DNA of 64,000 nt from NCBI RefSeq assembly GCF_037914945.1, contig NZ_CP149790.1, positions 147,847-211,846 on the forward strand, in the 5' to 3' direction. Shown here one piece after another: positions 25,719 to 34,616 of the stretch (positions within the stretch are counted from its first letter, which is position 1; each line of letters opens with the position of its first letter). Both the position numbers and the translations under genes were made by a program. Source of the stretch: Haloterrigena sp. KLK7. Lineage in GTDB: Archaea; Halobacteriota; Halobacteria; Halobacteriales; Natrialbaceae. The notes under the pieces are model-generated. The model was not told where the DNA came from. It did not search any database and was given only the letters and a program-made list of their open reading frames with translations.

Positions 25719-28049
25719 ATGGCACGCGAACCTGAAGATCAGGGAATCTTAAATTCCACTGACAAGAGAACTACTGGTGCGGAAGACGACGGTAAGAGTC
25801 CGTTACTGGACCGACGGTCGTATCTCAAACTGACTGGAGCGACCGCCGCCTCGGCCGTGGCGGCGACCGGCATGACCAGCGCGGCTAACGACTACGACGT
25901 GATCGAAGTCGGCGCCGGCGAGACGTTCCGGAAGGACCTCTCCAGCGGCGAGACGTGGGAGAACGTCCTCATCGACATTACGGCGCAGGGCGCCAGCTAC
26001 CGAATCACGGCGACGGCCGACAACTGGGCGATCCGGAACGTCGGTATCCGCGGGCAACTCGACTCGACGCCCGGTTCGCAGAACTTCGTCGTCTCCGTCC
26101 CCAGCAGCGGTGCGAGCGGTCTCATCGAGAACGTCTACCTGCCGGGAACGTCGTACTCGCGGTCCACGTCGCCGTTCCCCTCGGGGATCTACGTGCACTT
26201 CAACCACGCGGGCGACCTCGAGGTCAGGAACTACTACGCCGCGAACCTCCCCTCGCACGGGATCTACGGGAGCGACCCCGGGAATCGGAACAACAACGGG
26301 AACGGCGGAACGGTTCGTATCCACGATTCGTACGTCGCGGACACCGAAAACTCCGGGTTCCGTATCGGATCGGACGGTTCGTACGTCGACAACTGCGTCT
26401 CGTTCAGGACCGTCCGCGGCCTGTGGTCGCGGTGGGCGAACACCGAGGCCCGCGGCTGTGACTTCGGCGACAACAACACCGACATCGTCGTCGGGCAGTC
26501 GGGCTACAGCCAGTCGTCGACGGTCACCCTCGACGGAACCACGTGCTTCGGGTCGGTCATCGAGGCCAACGGGAGTCTGAACGGGAGTTCGGCCGGCACT
26601 CCGGAGGAGCGAATCCCTGAGGGTTGTCCCGAGACGGCGGAAGCGGCGGCGAGCGGCGGCCAACCCGTGAACCTCGAGGACCTCCCCGAAAACACGCTGA
26701 CGATCACCGGACAGGGCGAACCGACGAAGTATCACTTCGAGACCTCCGGCGAGCTCGCGCAAAATCCCGAGCGCGGCGATCTGCAGCGCCACGACGCCAT
26801 CGACGGCACGACCGCCAGCGGCTGGGTGACGCGAACGAACAACGTCGACGGCTACCGGTTCGACGGCGAACTGGTCGACCTCGGCTTCGATCAGGGCGTG
26901 GCGACCGTCACAGTCAACGGTCAGGAGGTCGATCCCGCCGACTACGGCGTCGACGCCAGCGAAGCCGATTCGGAGCCCGAGGCCGATCACACGCTGACGA
27001 TCACTGGCCAGGGCGAACCGACGAGGTATCACTTCGAGACCTCCGGCACGATCGAACGCAATCCCGAGCGCGGCGACCTGCAGCGCCACGACACCATCGA
27101 CGACACGACCGCCAGCGGCTGGGTGACGCGAACGAACAACGTCGACGGCTACCGGTTCGACGGCGACCTGCTCGAGGTCGGCTTCGAGCAGGGCGCGGCG
27201 ACCGTCGAACTCGACGGCGAGGAGATCGATCCCGCCGACTACAACGGAGAAGCGGCGCTCGACAACCTCCTGCTGGTCGACGGCGTCGGCACCTCCGGCG
27301 GCACGCGCTACGAGTTCGCCGTGAGCGGTGCGGCCGAGAAGTCCGACGAGAAGGGTGCGACGATCGACGACGCGGACGTCATCGACAGCGGCACCGTCAC
27401 GGGCTCCGTCGCCGGCTGGCGCGACGCCTTCCGCTTTAGCGGTGACCTCGAGGATCTCACCGTCGACGGTTCGGCGCGCGTCTACGTCAACGGCGAGCAG
27501 GTCGATCCGAGCGACTACGGCGCGGAGCGACCCCACGTGCTGACCGTCGTCGGCAACGGTTCGCCCGCGAACTACGAGGTGACCGTCGACGGGACGATCG
27601 ATAAAGCGCTCGGCGACGGTTCCGACGAGACCGCGATCCGCTCGGAGACCGTGGCCGAGGGCTCGATCGAACGCGGCGTCCAGCGGTTCCGGTTCTCCGG
27701 GACGATCAGCGACTTCACGTTCGTCGAGGGCTCGGCGCACGTCTACGTCGACGCGGAGCGTCTCGATCCGGACGAGATCGGTGACGCCGATCTGCTGCCG
27801 CACGCGATCGTTATCGACGGCACCGAGGCCGACGGCGAGTCGACGTACTCGTTCGAAATCACCGGTGACGTGATCGCGTCGAACTACCGCGACGCCACGG
27901 TCGACGAGGACGACGCCATCGAGGGGACGTCCGTCACTGCCGCCGTCGACAGCGGACTGGACGCCTACTGGTTCGACGGTGATATCGTCGACTTCCGCCT
28001 CGCCGGCGACGCCGATGTCGACGTCGAGTACGACGTTCGCAGCCAGTAA
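25719..28049 (+). CDS. Tat-exported beta-helix-like surface protein with five C-terminal modules
   Basis: 776 residues, the longest family member. RRSYLKL is at residues 32-38 and a hydrophobic stretch ends near TSAAN. A beta-helix-like region follows (IRNVGIRGQ, IENVYLPG, VDNCVSFRT) to about residue 310. Five modules start near residues 325, 424, 513, 604 and 691. The first two are almost identical even in DNA, with a period of 297 bases; both contain TASGWVTRTNNVDGYRFDG. Modules 1-3 end in (V/I)DP(A/S)DY. The repeats look like beta-sandwich stalk or carbohydrate-binding domains, but I cannot name the family. Secreted. Confidence 0.85.
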   Translation: MAREPEDQGILNSTDKRTTGAEDDGKSPLLDRRSYLKLTGATAASAVAATGMTSAANDYDVIEVGAGETFRKDLSSGETWENVLIDITAQGASYRITATADNWAIRNVGIRGQLDSTPGSQNFVVSVPSSGASGLIENVYLPGTSYSRSTSPFPSGIYVHFNHAGDLEVRNYYAANLPSHGIYGSDPGNRNNNGNGGTVRIHDSYVADTENSGFRIGSDGSYVDNCVSFRTVRGLWSRWANTEARGCDFGDNNTDIVVGQSGYSQSSTVTLDGTTCFGSVIEANGSLNGSSAGTPEERIPEGCPETAEAAASGGQPVNLEDLPENTLTITGQGEPTKYHFETSGELAQNPERGDLQRHDAIDGTTASGWVTRTNNVDGYRFDGELVDLGFDQGVATVTVNGQEVDPADYGVDASEADSEPEADHTLTITGQGEPTRYHFETSGTIERNPERGDLQRHDTIDDTTASGWVTRTNNVDGYRFDGDLLEVGFEQGAATVELDGEEIDPADYNGEAALDNLLLVDGVGTSGGTRYEFAVSGAAEKSDEKGATIDDADVIDSGTVTGSVAGWRDAFRFSGDLEDLTVDGSARVYVNGEQVDPSDYGAERPHVLTVVGNGSPANYEVTVDGTIDKALGDGSDETAIRSETVAEGSIERGVQRFRFSGTISDFTFVEGSAHVYVDAERLDPDEIGDADLLPHAIVIDGTEADGESTYSFEITGDVIASNYRDATVDEDDAIEGTSVTAAVDSGLDAYWFDGDIVDFRLAGDADVDVEYDVRSQ
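26694..27287 (+). repeat. 297-base tandem in-frame duplication
   Basis: The unit starting at 26694 (ACGCTGACGATCAC) recurs at 26991 with only scattered differences over most of its length. It encodes 99 residues, one structural module, and points to recent unequal recombination. Confidence 0.8.
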
Positions 28050-28137
28050 CTGTCCGGCGACGGGTTGCGACTGTTTTACGGCTCCGATCGACGAGGTTAT
28101 GCACCGAATTCCGGCGGTGCCGCGGCGTAACATCGTC

Positions 28138-28145
28138 CATTACAA
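28138..28145 (+). promoter_or_regulatory. CATAACAA-type promoter element, variant
   Basis: CATTACAA, 28-35 bases before ATG 28173. Confidence 0.45.
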
Positions 28146-28172
28146 TGCCGCGCATCGGCGTCACATCCGTCG

Positions 28173-29963
28173 ATGACTGGTATTGTCGGCGGGACGGCGT
28201 CGAAACCGACGATCGACGGGATGCTCGACTCGCTCTATCGAGAGGACTGGTATTCCCTCGAGCGTCGTTCGTCGGACGCGTTCGGTCTCGGCGTCGCTCA
28301 CCACGGTCGAAAGGATCCTCAGAGCGGGACGATTCACTGCGGCGACCGCGTTCTCGGAGCGATTTACGGCGTCGTCTCCAACGCGGCGGCCCTCCCGTGG
28401 ACGTCGGCCGAACTGCTGCGCGGCGTCGTCGACTCGCCCGATGCAGTCCTTCCGAAACTCGAGGGACCGTTCCTCATCGCGGCGATGGACCGCGAGACGG
28501 GGACGATCCGCGTCGCGACCGACAAGGCCGGGAGCCGGCCGTGTTACTACACCGACGGCGATGGATTTCACTTCGGCTCCGAACTCAAGCCGCTGCTCGA
28601 GGGCGTTTCCTCGCCGACGGTCGACCGCCAAGCGGTGAGCGACCTGTTACTGCTGGGGACGGTGATCGGCGAGAAGACGATCCTCGAGGACGTCGCCAAC
28701 CTCCCGCCTGCGACGTATCTCACCTACGCCGACGGGACGGTCGAGACGACGCGCTACTGGACCCCCGAGGCTCGGGAGGATCGCGGCGAGGAGTACGTCC
28801 GCGGATGGATTCGCCGATTCGAGGACGCGATGGACGATCTGATCGGGACCGTCGACGGTCCGACCGGGCTCTGGCTGTCCGGCGGGCTGGACAGCCGGGT
28901 CGCCGGCGCGACGCTGCGGCGCCTCGACGCCGACTTCGAGACGCTCACCTACGACAACGGGCTCCAGGGGGACAACGAGGTCGCGCCGCGCGTCGCCGAC
29001 CGCCTCAGCGTCCGACACCGACAGATCACGGACGGGATGGGATCGCCCGACGAGTTCATCGAGAGCATCGAGCGCTGCGTCGACTGTAACGACGCGATGC
29101 AGTCGTGGGCGTACGTCCCGGCGCTGTCGTTCATGTTCCACGGCCTCGCGGACACCGCCGACGTCGTCATGGAGGGCGGCACGTTCCTCGGCGAAGACGT
29201 CTGGTCGCACTACCTCGAGAACGACGTCTCGCCGGAAGAGACGCTGTACCGCAAGCGAAAGCAGCTCTCGGCGGAACGGGTCGCCTCGATCGTTCCGGCG
29301 ATCGACGATCCGCGCCGGTCCCTTCGCGCGGAGGCCGCCCGGACCAGCGGCGACGACGACGCGCGCCGCTCGTGCGACGCCATGCGCCGGTTCTACTCGT
29401 ACCTCCACCGCCGCAGTAACGTGATCCAGCGCAGCCAGGTCGGTACGCGGTCGATCAGCGACGGCGCGGTGCTGTCCCACGCGGTCGATATGCCCGCCGA
29501 ACTCCGGATGCAGACCGTCCCGGGGACCGATGGCCGGGTACCGCTCGGCGTTCCGCCGATCAAACTGCACGTCACTCGGGCGCTCGACATGGGGCTCGAC
29601 GAGATCGAATACGAGCGGACCGGCGTCGCGCCGGCGCGGTCGTACTGGCTCCACGCCGCCGGCTTCGTGGGTAAACAACTCGCGAACCGCTTCACCGACG
29701 ACTCGCCCGGGCCCTACGTCGCCCGCTACCGGCGAAACGAGCGAATTCGGTCGTTCATCGACGGCCTCGTCGACGACGCTCGCGACCGGCCGTTCTTCGA
29801 CGGCGACGAACTCCTCGAGCTTCGAGAACAGCTCTCCGCCGGTGAGTCGGCCAATTTGACGCCGCTGGCGGCGGTGGTCGGGCTCGAACTCTGGCTCCAG
29901 CGCCACGTCGACCCGCTCGAGCGCTCCGCGGCGTCGCAGTCGGTCCCTGCATCGACCCGGTGA
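28173..29963 (+). CDS. Asparagine-synthetase-like protein lacking the glutaminase Cys
   Basis: 596 residues. It has the two-domain layout of class B asparagine synthetases: a glutaminase-like N-terminus (LEGPFLIAAMDRETGTIRVATDKAGSRPCYY) and a synthetase domain with the PP-loop SGGLDSR near residue 236. The mature N-terminus should be Cys, but here it is MTGIVGG, with Thr at position 2, so glutamine hydrolysis is probably lost or uses another mechanism. It may use free ammonia, a partner, or make a different acyl-adenylate. In sugar loci relatives amidate sugar acids. It is transcribed from its own octamer. Confidence 0.8.
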   Translation: MTGIVGGTASKPTIDGMLDSLYREDWYSLERRSSDAFGLGVAHHGRKDPQSGTIHCGDRVLGAIYGVVSNAAALPWTSAELLRGVVDSPDAVLPKLEGPFLIAAMDRETGTIRVATDKAGSRPCYYTDGDGFHFGSELKPLLEGVSSPTVDRQAVSDLLLLGTVIGEKTILEDVANLPPATYLTYADGTVETTRYWTPEAREDRGEEYVRGWIRRFEDAMDDLIGTVDGPTGLWLSGGLDSRVAGATLRRLDADFETLTYDNGLQGDNEVAPRVADRLSVRHRQITDGMGSPDEFIESIERCVDCNDAMQSWAYVPALSFMFHGLADTADVVMEGGTFLGEDVWSHYLENDVSPEETLYRKRKQLSAERVASIVPAIDDPRRSLRAEAARTSGDDDARRSCDAMRRFYSYLHRRSNVIQRSQVGTRSISDGAVLSHAVDMPAELRMQTVPGTDGRVPLGVPPIKLHVTRALDMGLDEIEYERTGVAPARSYWLHAAGFVGKQLANRFTDDSPGPYVARYRRNERIRSFIDGLVDDARDRPFFDGDELLELREQLSAGESANLTPLAAVVGLELWLQRHVDPLERSAASQSVPASTR

Positions 29964-30045
29964 GCGCCGGGTTCTCCGCCGATCGTAGGACCCCGCTACG
30001 GTTCCACATCTGGCCGGTAACGAGGCTGTAGGGATTAAATAGGGC

Positions 30046-30053
30046 CATAACAA
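30046..30053 (+). promoter_or_regulatory. CATAACAA-type promoter element
   Basis: Exact CATAACAA, 128-135 bases before ATG 30181. It is the most distant case and implies a leader of about 100 bases. Confidence 0.45.
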
Positions 30054-30180
30054 TGCGTCGTACGGGCCTTCCTTGCGATAGAGATAATGAGACAGCCGCA
30101 TCATCGACGTTCTCGCGCACGGTCCTCGCGCATCGCTCGTCGACGGAACCCGTTCGAAGACCGTCGCCTCCAGGCACTCA

Positions 30181-31650
30181 ATGTCCGTCACTGAGAAGAT
30201 CGCCGCCGGGGTCAAGGTGACGTTCCTCTCCCGCGCGGTGAACATGGGCGTCAACGGCCTCCTCATCTTTCTCCTCTCGAGCGTATTGCTCGACCCCGGC
30301 GGCTACGGGCTGCTCTTCCTCGCCATCTCGATCATCGGCGTGGCCCAACTGTTCGGCGATCTCGGCCTCGCGCGGTCCGCGGCGCGGTACATCGCCGAGT
30401 TCAAGGAGTCGGACCCGAGCCAGGTACCCCACGTCCTCTCGATCTCGCTGCGGTATCGGCTGCTCCTGATCGGAGGAACCGTGCTGGCGATCGTCCTCAC
30501 GCGAGACGTCATCGCGAGCACGCTCGACGAACCCCGTATCGGAACGCTGCTACTCATCGGGGCGGGGCTGCTCGCGTTCAGGTCGCTGCACACGTTCAAT
30601 ACCGTCGCCTTCCAGGGGTTCAACGCCGTGGAGTACAGCGCGGTCGTCAATATCGTCAACTACCTCGGACGGCTCGCGCTCGTCGTCGGGTTCGTCGTGC
30701 TCGGGTGGGGCGTCGCCGGCGCGCTGCTCGGCTACGTGGTCGGGGCGGCCATCGCGACCGTCCTCGGGCTGTTCCTCCTGTACACGCGGTTCTACCGCGA
30801 GCACGAGGTCAGCGACGCGCCCGAGGCGGGGCTTCGACGCCGCATTCTCGAGTACAGCGTTCCCCTGACGGTCTCGCGGAGCGCGGGCATCATCGCCGCA
30901 CGGATCGACACCATTCTGATCGGGTTCTTCATGAACCCGGTCGCCGTGGGGTTCTACACGCTGGGGAAGCAGATCTCGGAGTTCGTGCTGGCGCCAGCGG
31001 GCTCGATCGGATTCGCCGTCTCGCCGACGTTCGGGGAGGACAAGGCAAACGACGAACTGGACCGCGCCGCGCGGCTCTACGAGACGACGGTTCAGTACGT
31101 CCTCCTGCTGTACGTCCCCGCGACGATCGGCATCCTCGTGATCGCGGAACCGGCCATCCTGCTGGTGTTCGGCCAGGAGTACGCCGGCGCGGTGCCCGTG
31201 GTTCAGGTCCTCGCGCTCTTCGTCTTCGTCCAGTCGATCACGCTCGTCACGACCGACGTGCTCGACTTCCTCGGCCGGGCCCGGACGCGGGCGATCGCGA
31301 AGGGTCTCAGCTCGATCGCCAACTTCGGACTGAACATCGTCCTCATCCCGATCTACGGCGTCACCGGCGCGGCCGGGGCGACGGTGGCGACCTACAGCGC
31401 TTACGCCCTGGCCAACCTCTACATCGTTCACTCCGAACTCGATCTCCGGATCGGCCACATCCTCCGGATCGTCGCCGGTACGACCGCGATCTCGGCCGTG
31501 ATGGGCGTGTGCGTCGTGATGCTGGCACCGCACGTCGGCGGTCTCGCCTCGCTGGTCGGCGTGATCCTCCTCGGCGCCGCGGTCTGGGCGGGCCTGGCGA
31601 CGGCCAGCGGGCTCCTCGATCCCGAGGAAACCCTCTCGATGTTGACTTGA
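30181..31650 (+). CDS. Wzx-like flippase (oligosaccharide translocase)
   Basis: 489 residues with about twelve to fourteen membrane segments and the family pattern FLSRAVNMGVNGLLIFLLSS, then LDPGGYGLLFLAISI and LARSAARYIAEF at the N-terminus, which is typical of the MATE/MOP polysaccharide transporters. It should flip polyprenyl-linked oligosaccharide across the membrane, joining the cytoplasmic glycosyltransferases to the outer-face enzymes. It is the only flippase in the window. A start at 30181 (MSVTEK) fits the family; no earlier in-frame start is convincing. Confidence 0.9.
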   Translation: MSVTEKIAAGVKVTFLSRAVNMGVNGLLIFLLSSVLLDPGGYGLLFLAISIIGVAQLFGDLGLARSAARYIAEFKESDPSQVPHVLSISLRYRLLLIGGTVLAIVLTRDVIASTLDEPRIGTLLLIGAGLLAFRSLHTFNTVAFQGFNAVEYSAVVNIVNYLGRLALVVGFVVLGWGVAGALLGYVVGAAIATVLGLFLLYTRFYREHEVSDAPEAGLRRRILEYSVPLTVSRSAGIIAARIDTILIGFFMNPVAVGFYTLGKQISEFVLAPAGSIGFAVSPTFGEDKANDELDRAARLYETTVQYVLLLYVPATIGILVIAEPAILLVFGQEYAGAVPVVQVLALFVFVQSITLVTTDVLDFLGRARTRAIAKGLSSIANFGLNIVLIPIYGVTGAAGATVATYSAYALANLYIVHSELDLRIGHILRIVAGTTAISAVMGVCVVMLAPHVGGLASLVGVILLGAAVWAGLATASGLLDPEETLSMLT

Positions 31651-31894
31651 CCGTCGACGAGCGGGCGGTCAGCAGTCACCTGTTCGGTCCGTCGCCCGAA
31701 CGTACCGCGATGTCTCCCCGCGAGGTGGCCGTCCTTGCGGGTTCCGCTCGTCTAGTCTGCCGCGACGACAACGCTGCCGCCGATAGGCGGACACGGGCGT
31801 CAGACGAGTCTCGAACTGAAACGGCGTAGTCCGGCCGCGAAACGACGACGTCTATCCACGAACGTCGGACTGCAGAAGAATCGATCCCACACCG

Positions 31895-32932
31895 TTAGTT
31901 GCCCAGCGAACTGGCCTTGCTCAGCGATCCGGCCAGCTTCTGGTAGGTCGACTTCGCGAGTTCCATCTCGAGGCCGGACGACTCGACCACGTAGTACTGG
32001 CGCAGGTCGCTGTTGAACTTGGCCTTGTACTCACAGAGCCGTTCGGTGTTCGCGCCGACGAGATCGTAGCCGGTGACCGACTCGAGTTCCGGGTCGGTGA
32101 GGACGTCCTCCATGATGACCCGGTGGAGCAGGCTGTTGACGCTGACGCCCTCGTAGGTCTCGGTGACGCCGCCCTGCCAGAAGTACGCCTGGTCGGGGCC
32201 GTAGAGCACGACGACGCCGCTCTTGTACCGGCCGTCCGGCGTTCGCGCGACGTACACGCGCCACAGCTCGTCGGGGAGCGACGTGAGGAGGTCGCGCAGG
32301 AACGACCGCGAGATCGGCGGCGAATCGTCGTGTGCGCGGTACTGTTCGACGACGTCCTCGTAGATCCGCAGCGCCGAGTCGATCCCCTCCGTCTCGATCG
32401 AGAGATCCAGCTCGTCGAGTTTGCGCATCTCTCGCCGGAGGCTCTTGCTGAACCCCTTCATGACGGCCTCCATGGTCGTGTTCTCCAGGTCGACCAGGTA
32501 GGTGAACCGCGGCTCCAGCGAGAAGTCGTTCCAGCCGAACGGCCGGGGATCGGTGTACTCGAGGGGCGTGGTCATCCGGAACAGCGTCGTCCGATTGTCG
32601 ACGTCGGTGTCGTCGATGACGGCCTCGGCCAGCTCGCGGTTAATCCGCTCTCGCTTTCGCCGCTTCGGGCTGTTCGGGTCGACGATCGGGCCGAGTCGGG
32701 GCACGCTGAACGAGATCGGCGGCGAGAGTACCGTCCGTCCGATCGGTCGATCGGTGACGAAGGCCGGAAAGAGGCCGACAGACTGCTGGCCCTTGTAGGC
32801 GCCGTACAGTCGCAGTTCGGCGTTCGTGTGGTCTTCGAGCACCGAGAGCGCCTCGGGTTCGTGAAACACTTCGTATCCGGACGCGGGGAGCGCGTCGCGC
32901 CACTCCTCGAGCCCGATACGGTTGACGTCCAT
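31895..32932 (-). CDS. FemAB-like (double GNAT) transferase
   Basis: 345 residues. Landmarks are YGAYKGQQSVGLFPAFV, SVPRLGPIV, SLRREMRKLDEL, YKSGVVVLYGPDQAYFWQGG and CEYKAKFNSDL. The layout agrees with the FemAB-like proteins at 15690 and 57527, but the sequence is more distant. A cytoplasmic transferase that adds an aminoacyl or acyl group to a glycan precursor is inferred. It is divergent from the DUF354 gene; each has its own octamer. Confidence 0.8.
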   Translation of the reverse strand: MDVNRIGLEEWRDALPASGYEVFHEPEALSVLEDHTNAELRLYGAYKGQQSVGLFPAFVTDRPIGRTVLSPPISFSVPRLGPIVDPNSPKRRKRERINRELAEAVIDDTDVDNRTTLFRMTTPLEYTDPRPFGWNDFSLEPRFTYLVDLENTTMEAVMKGFSKSLRREMRKLDELDLSIETEGIDSALRIYEDVVEQYRAHDDSPPISRSFLRDLLTSLPDELWRVYVARTPDGRYKSGVVVLYGPDQAYFWQGGVTETYEGVSVNSLLHRVIMEDVLTDPELESVTGYDLVGANTERLCEYKAKFNSDLRQYYVVESSGLEMELAKSTYQKLAGSLSKASSLGN

Positions 32933-32961
32933 ACTACTTTCGCGTGTGTCAACGAGAGTCC

Positions 32962-32969
32962 TTGTTATG
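32962..32969 (-). promoter_or_regulatory. CATAACAA-type promoter element
   Basis: Exact CATAACAA toward the FemAB-like gene, 30-37 bases before ATG 32932. Confidence 0.55.
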
Positions 32970-33141
32970 CGCTCGTTACGCCTGCGGTGAGAGTCTTCGG
33001 TTCCGACCGGATGACGGACGAACGAGGCCGTTCTCCGACCCGGATGCGTCGACCGATGTGGGGGTCCGAACTGCTGCTCGGCGCCGCATCTCGGTACGAC
33101 GATTCGGCCGGTAGGACGCCGGAAGCTATCGGTACGAGGAA

Positions 33142-33149
33142 CATAACAA
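33142..33149 (+). promoter_or_regulatory. CATAACAA-type promoter element
   Basis: Exact CATAACAA, 48-55 bases before ATG 33197, divergent from the copy at 32962. Confidence 0.55.
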
Positions 33150-33196
33150 ACTCCGACACTTGTCTACGTTCCGTTTAGAAGAGGGTTCAATTCAAG

Positions 33197-34312
33197 ATGA
33201 AATACCTGTTTTTCACGAATACGCCGGCCCACGTGCATCTGTATAAACACGCCGTCCAACAGCTCCGCAACCGAGGACACGAGGTACTCGTCCTCGCCCG
33301 GGACTACACCTGTACGGTCGATCTGCTCGAGTGGTACGACCTGCCCTACGAGATCTACGGCTACTGCGATACGTCGAAGGGCTCGCTGTTGAGCCGCCTG
33401 CCCGTCCACTACGTTCGCGCCATCCGGCACGCTCGCCGGTTCGATCCCGATCTCGTCTTCGGAATGGGCGGCTACGCGGCGCACACGGGTGCCGTGGTTC
33501 GAGCGCCGACCGTCCTGCTCATCGACTCCGAGCCGGCGTCGTTCGACCACACGATCTCGACCCCGTTCGCGCGCACTATCCTGACGCCGGACACGTTCCG
33601 GAAGGACCTCGGCGAGGATCACTACACGTTCCCCGGATTCAAGGAGTGCGCGTATCTCCATCCGGAGATCTACTCGCCGAACCTGTCGATCCGGGACCAG
33701 CTCGGCGTCGACGACGACCCGTACGTGATCCTCCGTCTCAACGCCTTCGGCTCGCAACACGACGTCGGCAAGGACGGCCTCACGAACGAGGACTGTCGGC
33801 GTCTCGTCAGGGAACTCAGCGACGACGCGACCGTCCTCGTCTCCGACGAGGGCAGCGGCGTCGACCTCGCGGGGCTCCCGGCACAGGAGTTCGACCTCCA
33901 CCCCGCCCTGATGCACGACGCCCTCGCCGAAGCGAAGCTCCTGATCGCCGACACGCAGACGATGGTCACCGAGGCCGCGCTGCTCGGCACCCCGGCGATC
34001 CGGTCGAACTCGTTCGTCGGGGACGACGACATGGGGAACTTCCTCGAACTCGAGGAGCAGGAACTGATCTACAACGTCGCCGAGTTCGAGGGCATCCTCG
34101 AACTGGCGACGACGGTGCTTCGCGACGACAGTATCGAAGAAACGTGGCAACGCCGTCGCCGCGAGTTCCTCTCGGACAAGGTGAACCTCACCGACGTGAT
34201 CGTCGACGTCGCGACGTCCCGCGGCTGCGTTACCGGCCTCGAGTCGGTACACGAGTTCGATCACAAGCCGGTCGCAGACTCGAAGCCGCCCGTCCACGTG
34301 GGTAGCGATTGA
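33197..34312 (+). CDS. DUF354-family GT-B-like glycosyltransferase
   Basis: 371 residues. The N-terminal FFTNTPAHVHLYKHAVQQLR and FDPDLVFGMGGYAAHTGA, and later DEGSGVDLAGLP and ADTQTMVTEAALLGTPAIRSN, match DUF354 proteins, which have the fold of UDP-GlcNAc 2-epimerase and GT28 glycosyltransferases. TPAHVHLY is the N-terminal loop equivalent to the GT28 acceptor site. The donor is unknown. A paralog is at 45213; both share FKECAYLHP. No membrane segment. Confidence 0.85.
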   Translation: MKYLFFTNTPAHVHLYKHAVQQLRNRGHEVLVLARDYTCTVDLLEWYDLPYEIYGYCDTSKGSLLSRLPVHYVRAIRHARRFDPDLVFGMGGYAAHTGAVVRAPTVLLIDSEPASFDHTISTPFARTILTPDTFRKDLGEDHYTFPGFKECAYLHPEIYSPNLSIRDQLGVDDDPYVILRLNAFGSQHDVGKDGLTNEDCRRLVRELSDDATVLVSDEGSGVDLAGLPAQEFDLHPALMHDALAEAKLLIADTQTMVTEAALLGTPAIRSNSFVGDDDMGNFLELEEQELIYNVAEFEGILELATTVLRDDSIEETWQRRRREFLSDKVNLTDVIVDVATSRGCVTGLESVHEFDHKPVADSKPPVHVGSD

Positions 34313-34616
34313 CGCCCCTCGCTCGAGCGTTCGGGCGCCGCTCGAGAGAACCCTCTCCGCCCCTCGTCCTCGACGGTCGCGTCGGTATTGACCCGTGAGA
34401 CGCGACCGAACGGTCACTGACTGCGGTTTCGGATCGCGTCGATACGCGTCTCGAATTCCGTTTTCTCTCGAATCCGATTCGGATCGGTCGACAGAAGCTC
34501 GATAGCCGCTCGCTCCGCTCGCTCGCCGGCGGCGGTTCGTCCCCGCTCGAGTCGCTCGGACGCGATCGGACCGGTCGTTCGGTGACGGTCGTCGATCGCG
34601 ATCGACCCGCTCCGAC
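34313..34616. other. Convergent gap with a protein-like trailing frame
   Basis: Just beyond the deacetylase stop (34617), a different minus-strand frame reads in a protein-like way to a TGA at 34414-34416 (...ERAAIELLSTDPNRIREK...). It has no start codon of its own; it could be an extension split off by a frameshift. Confidence 0.3.
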
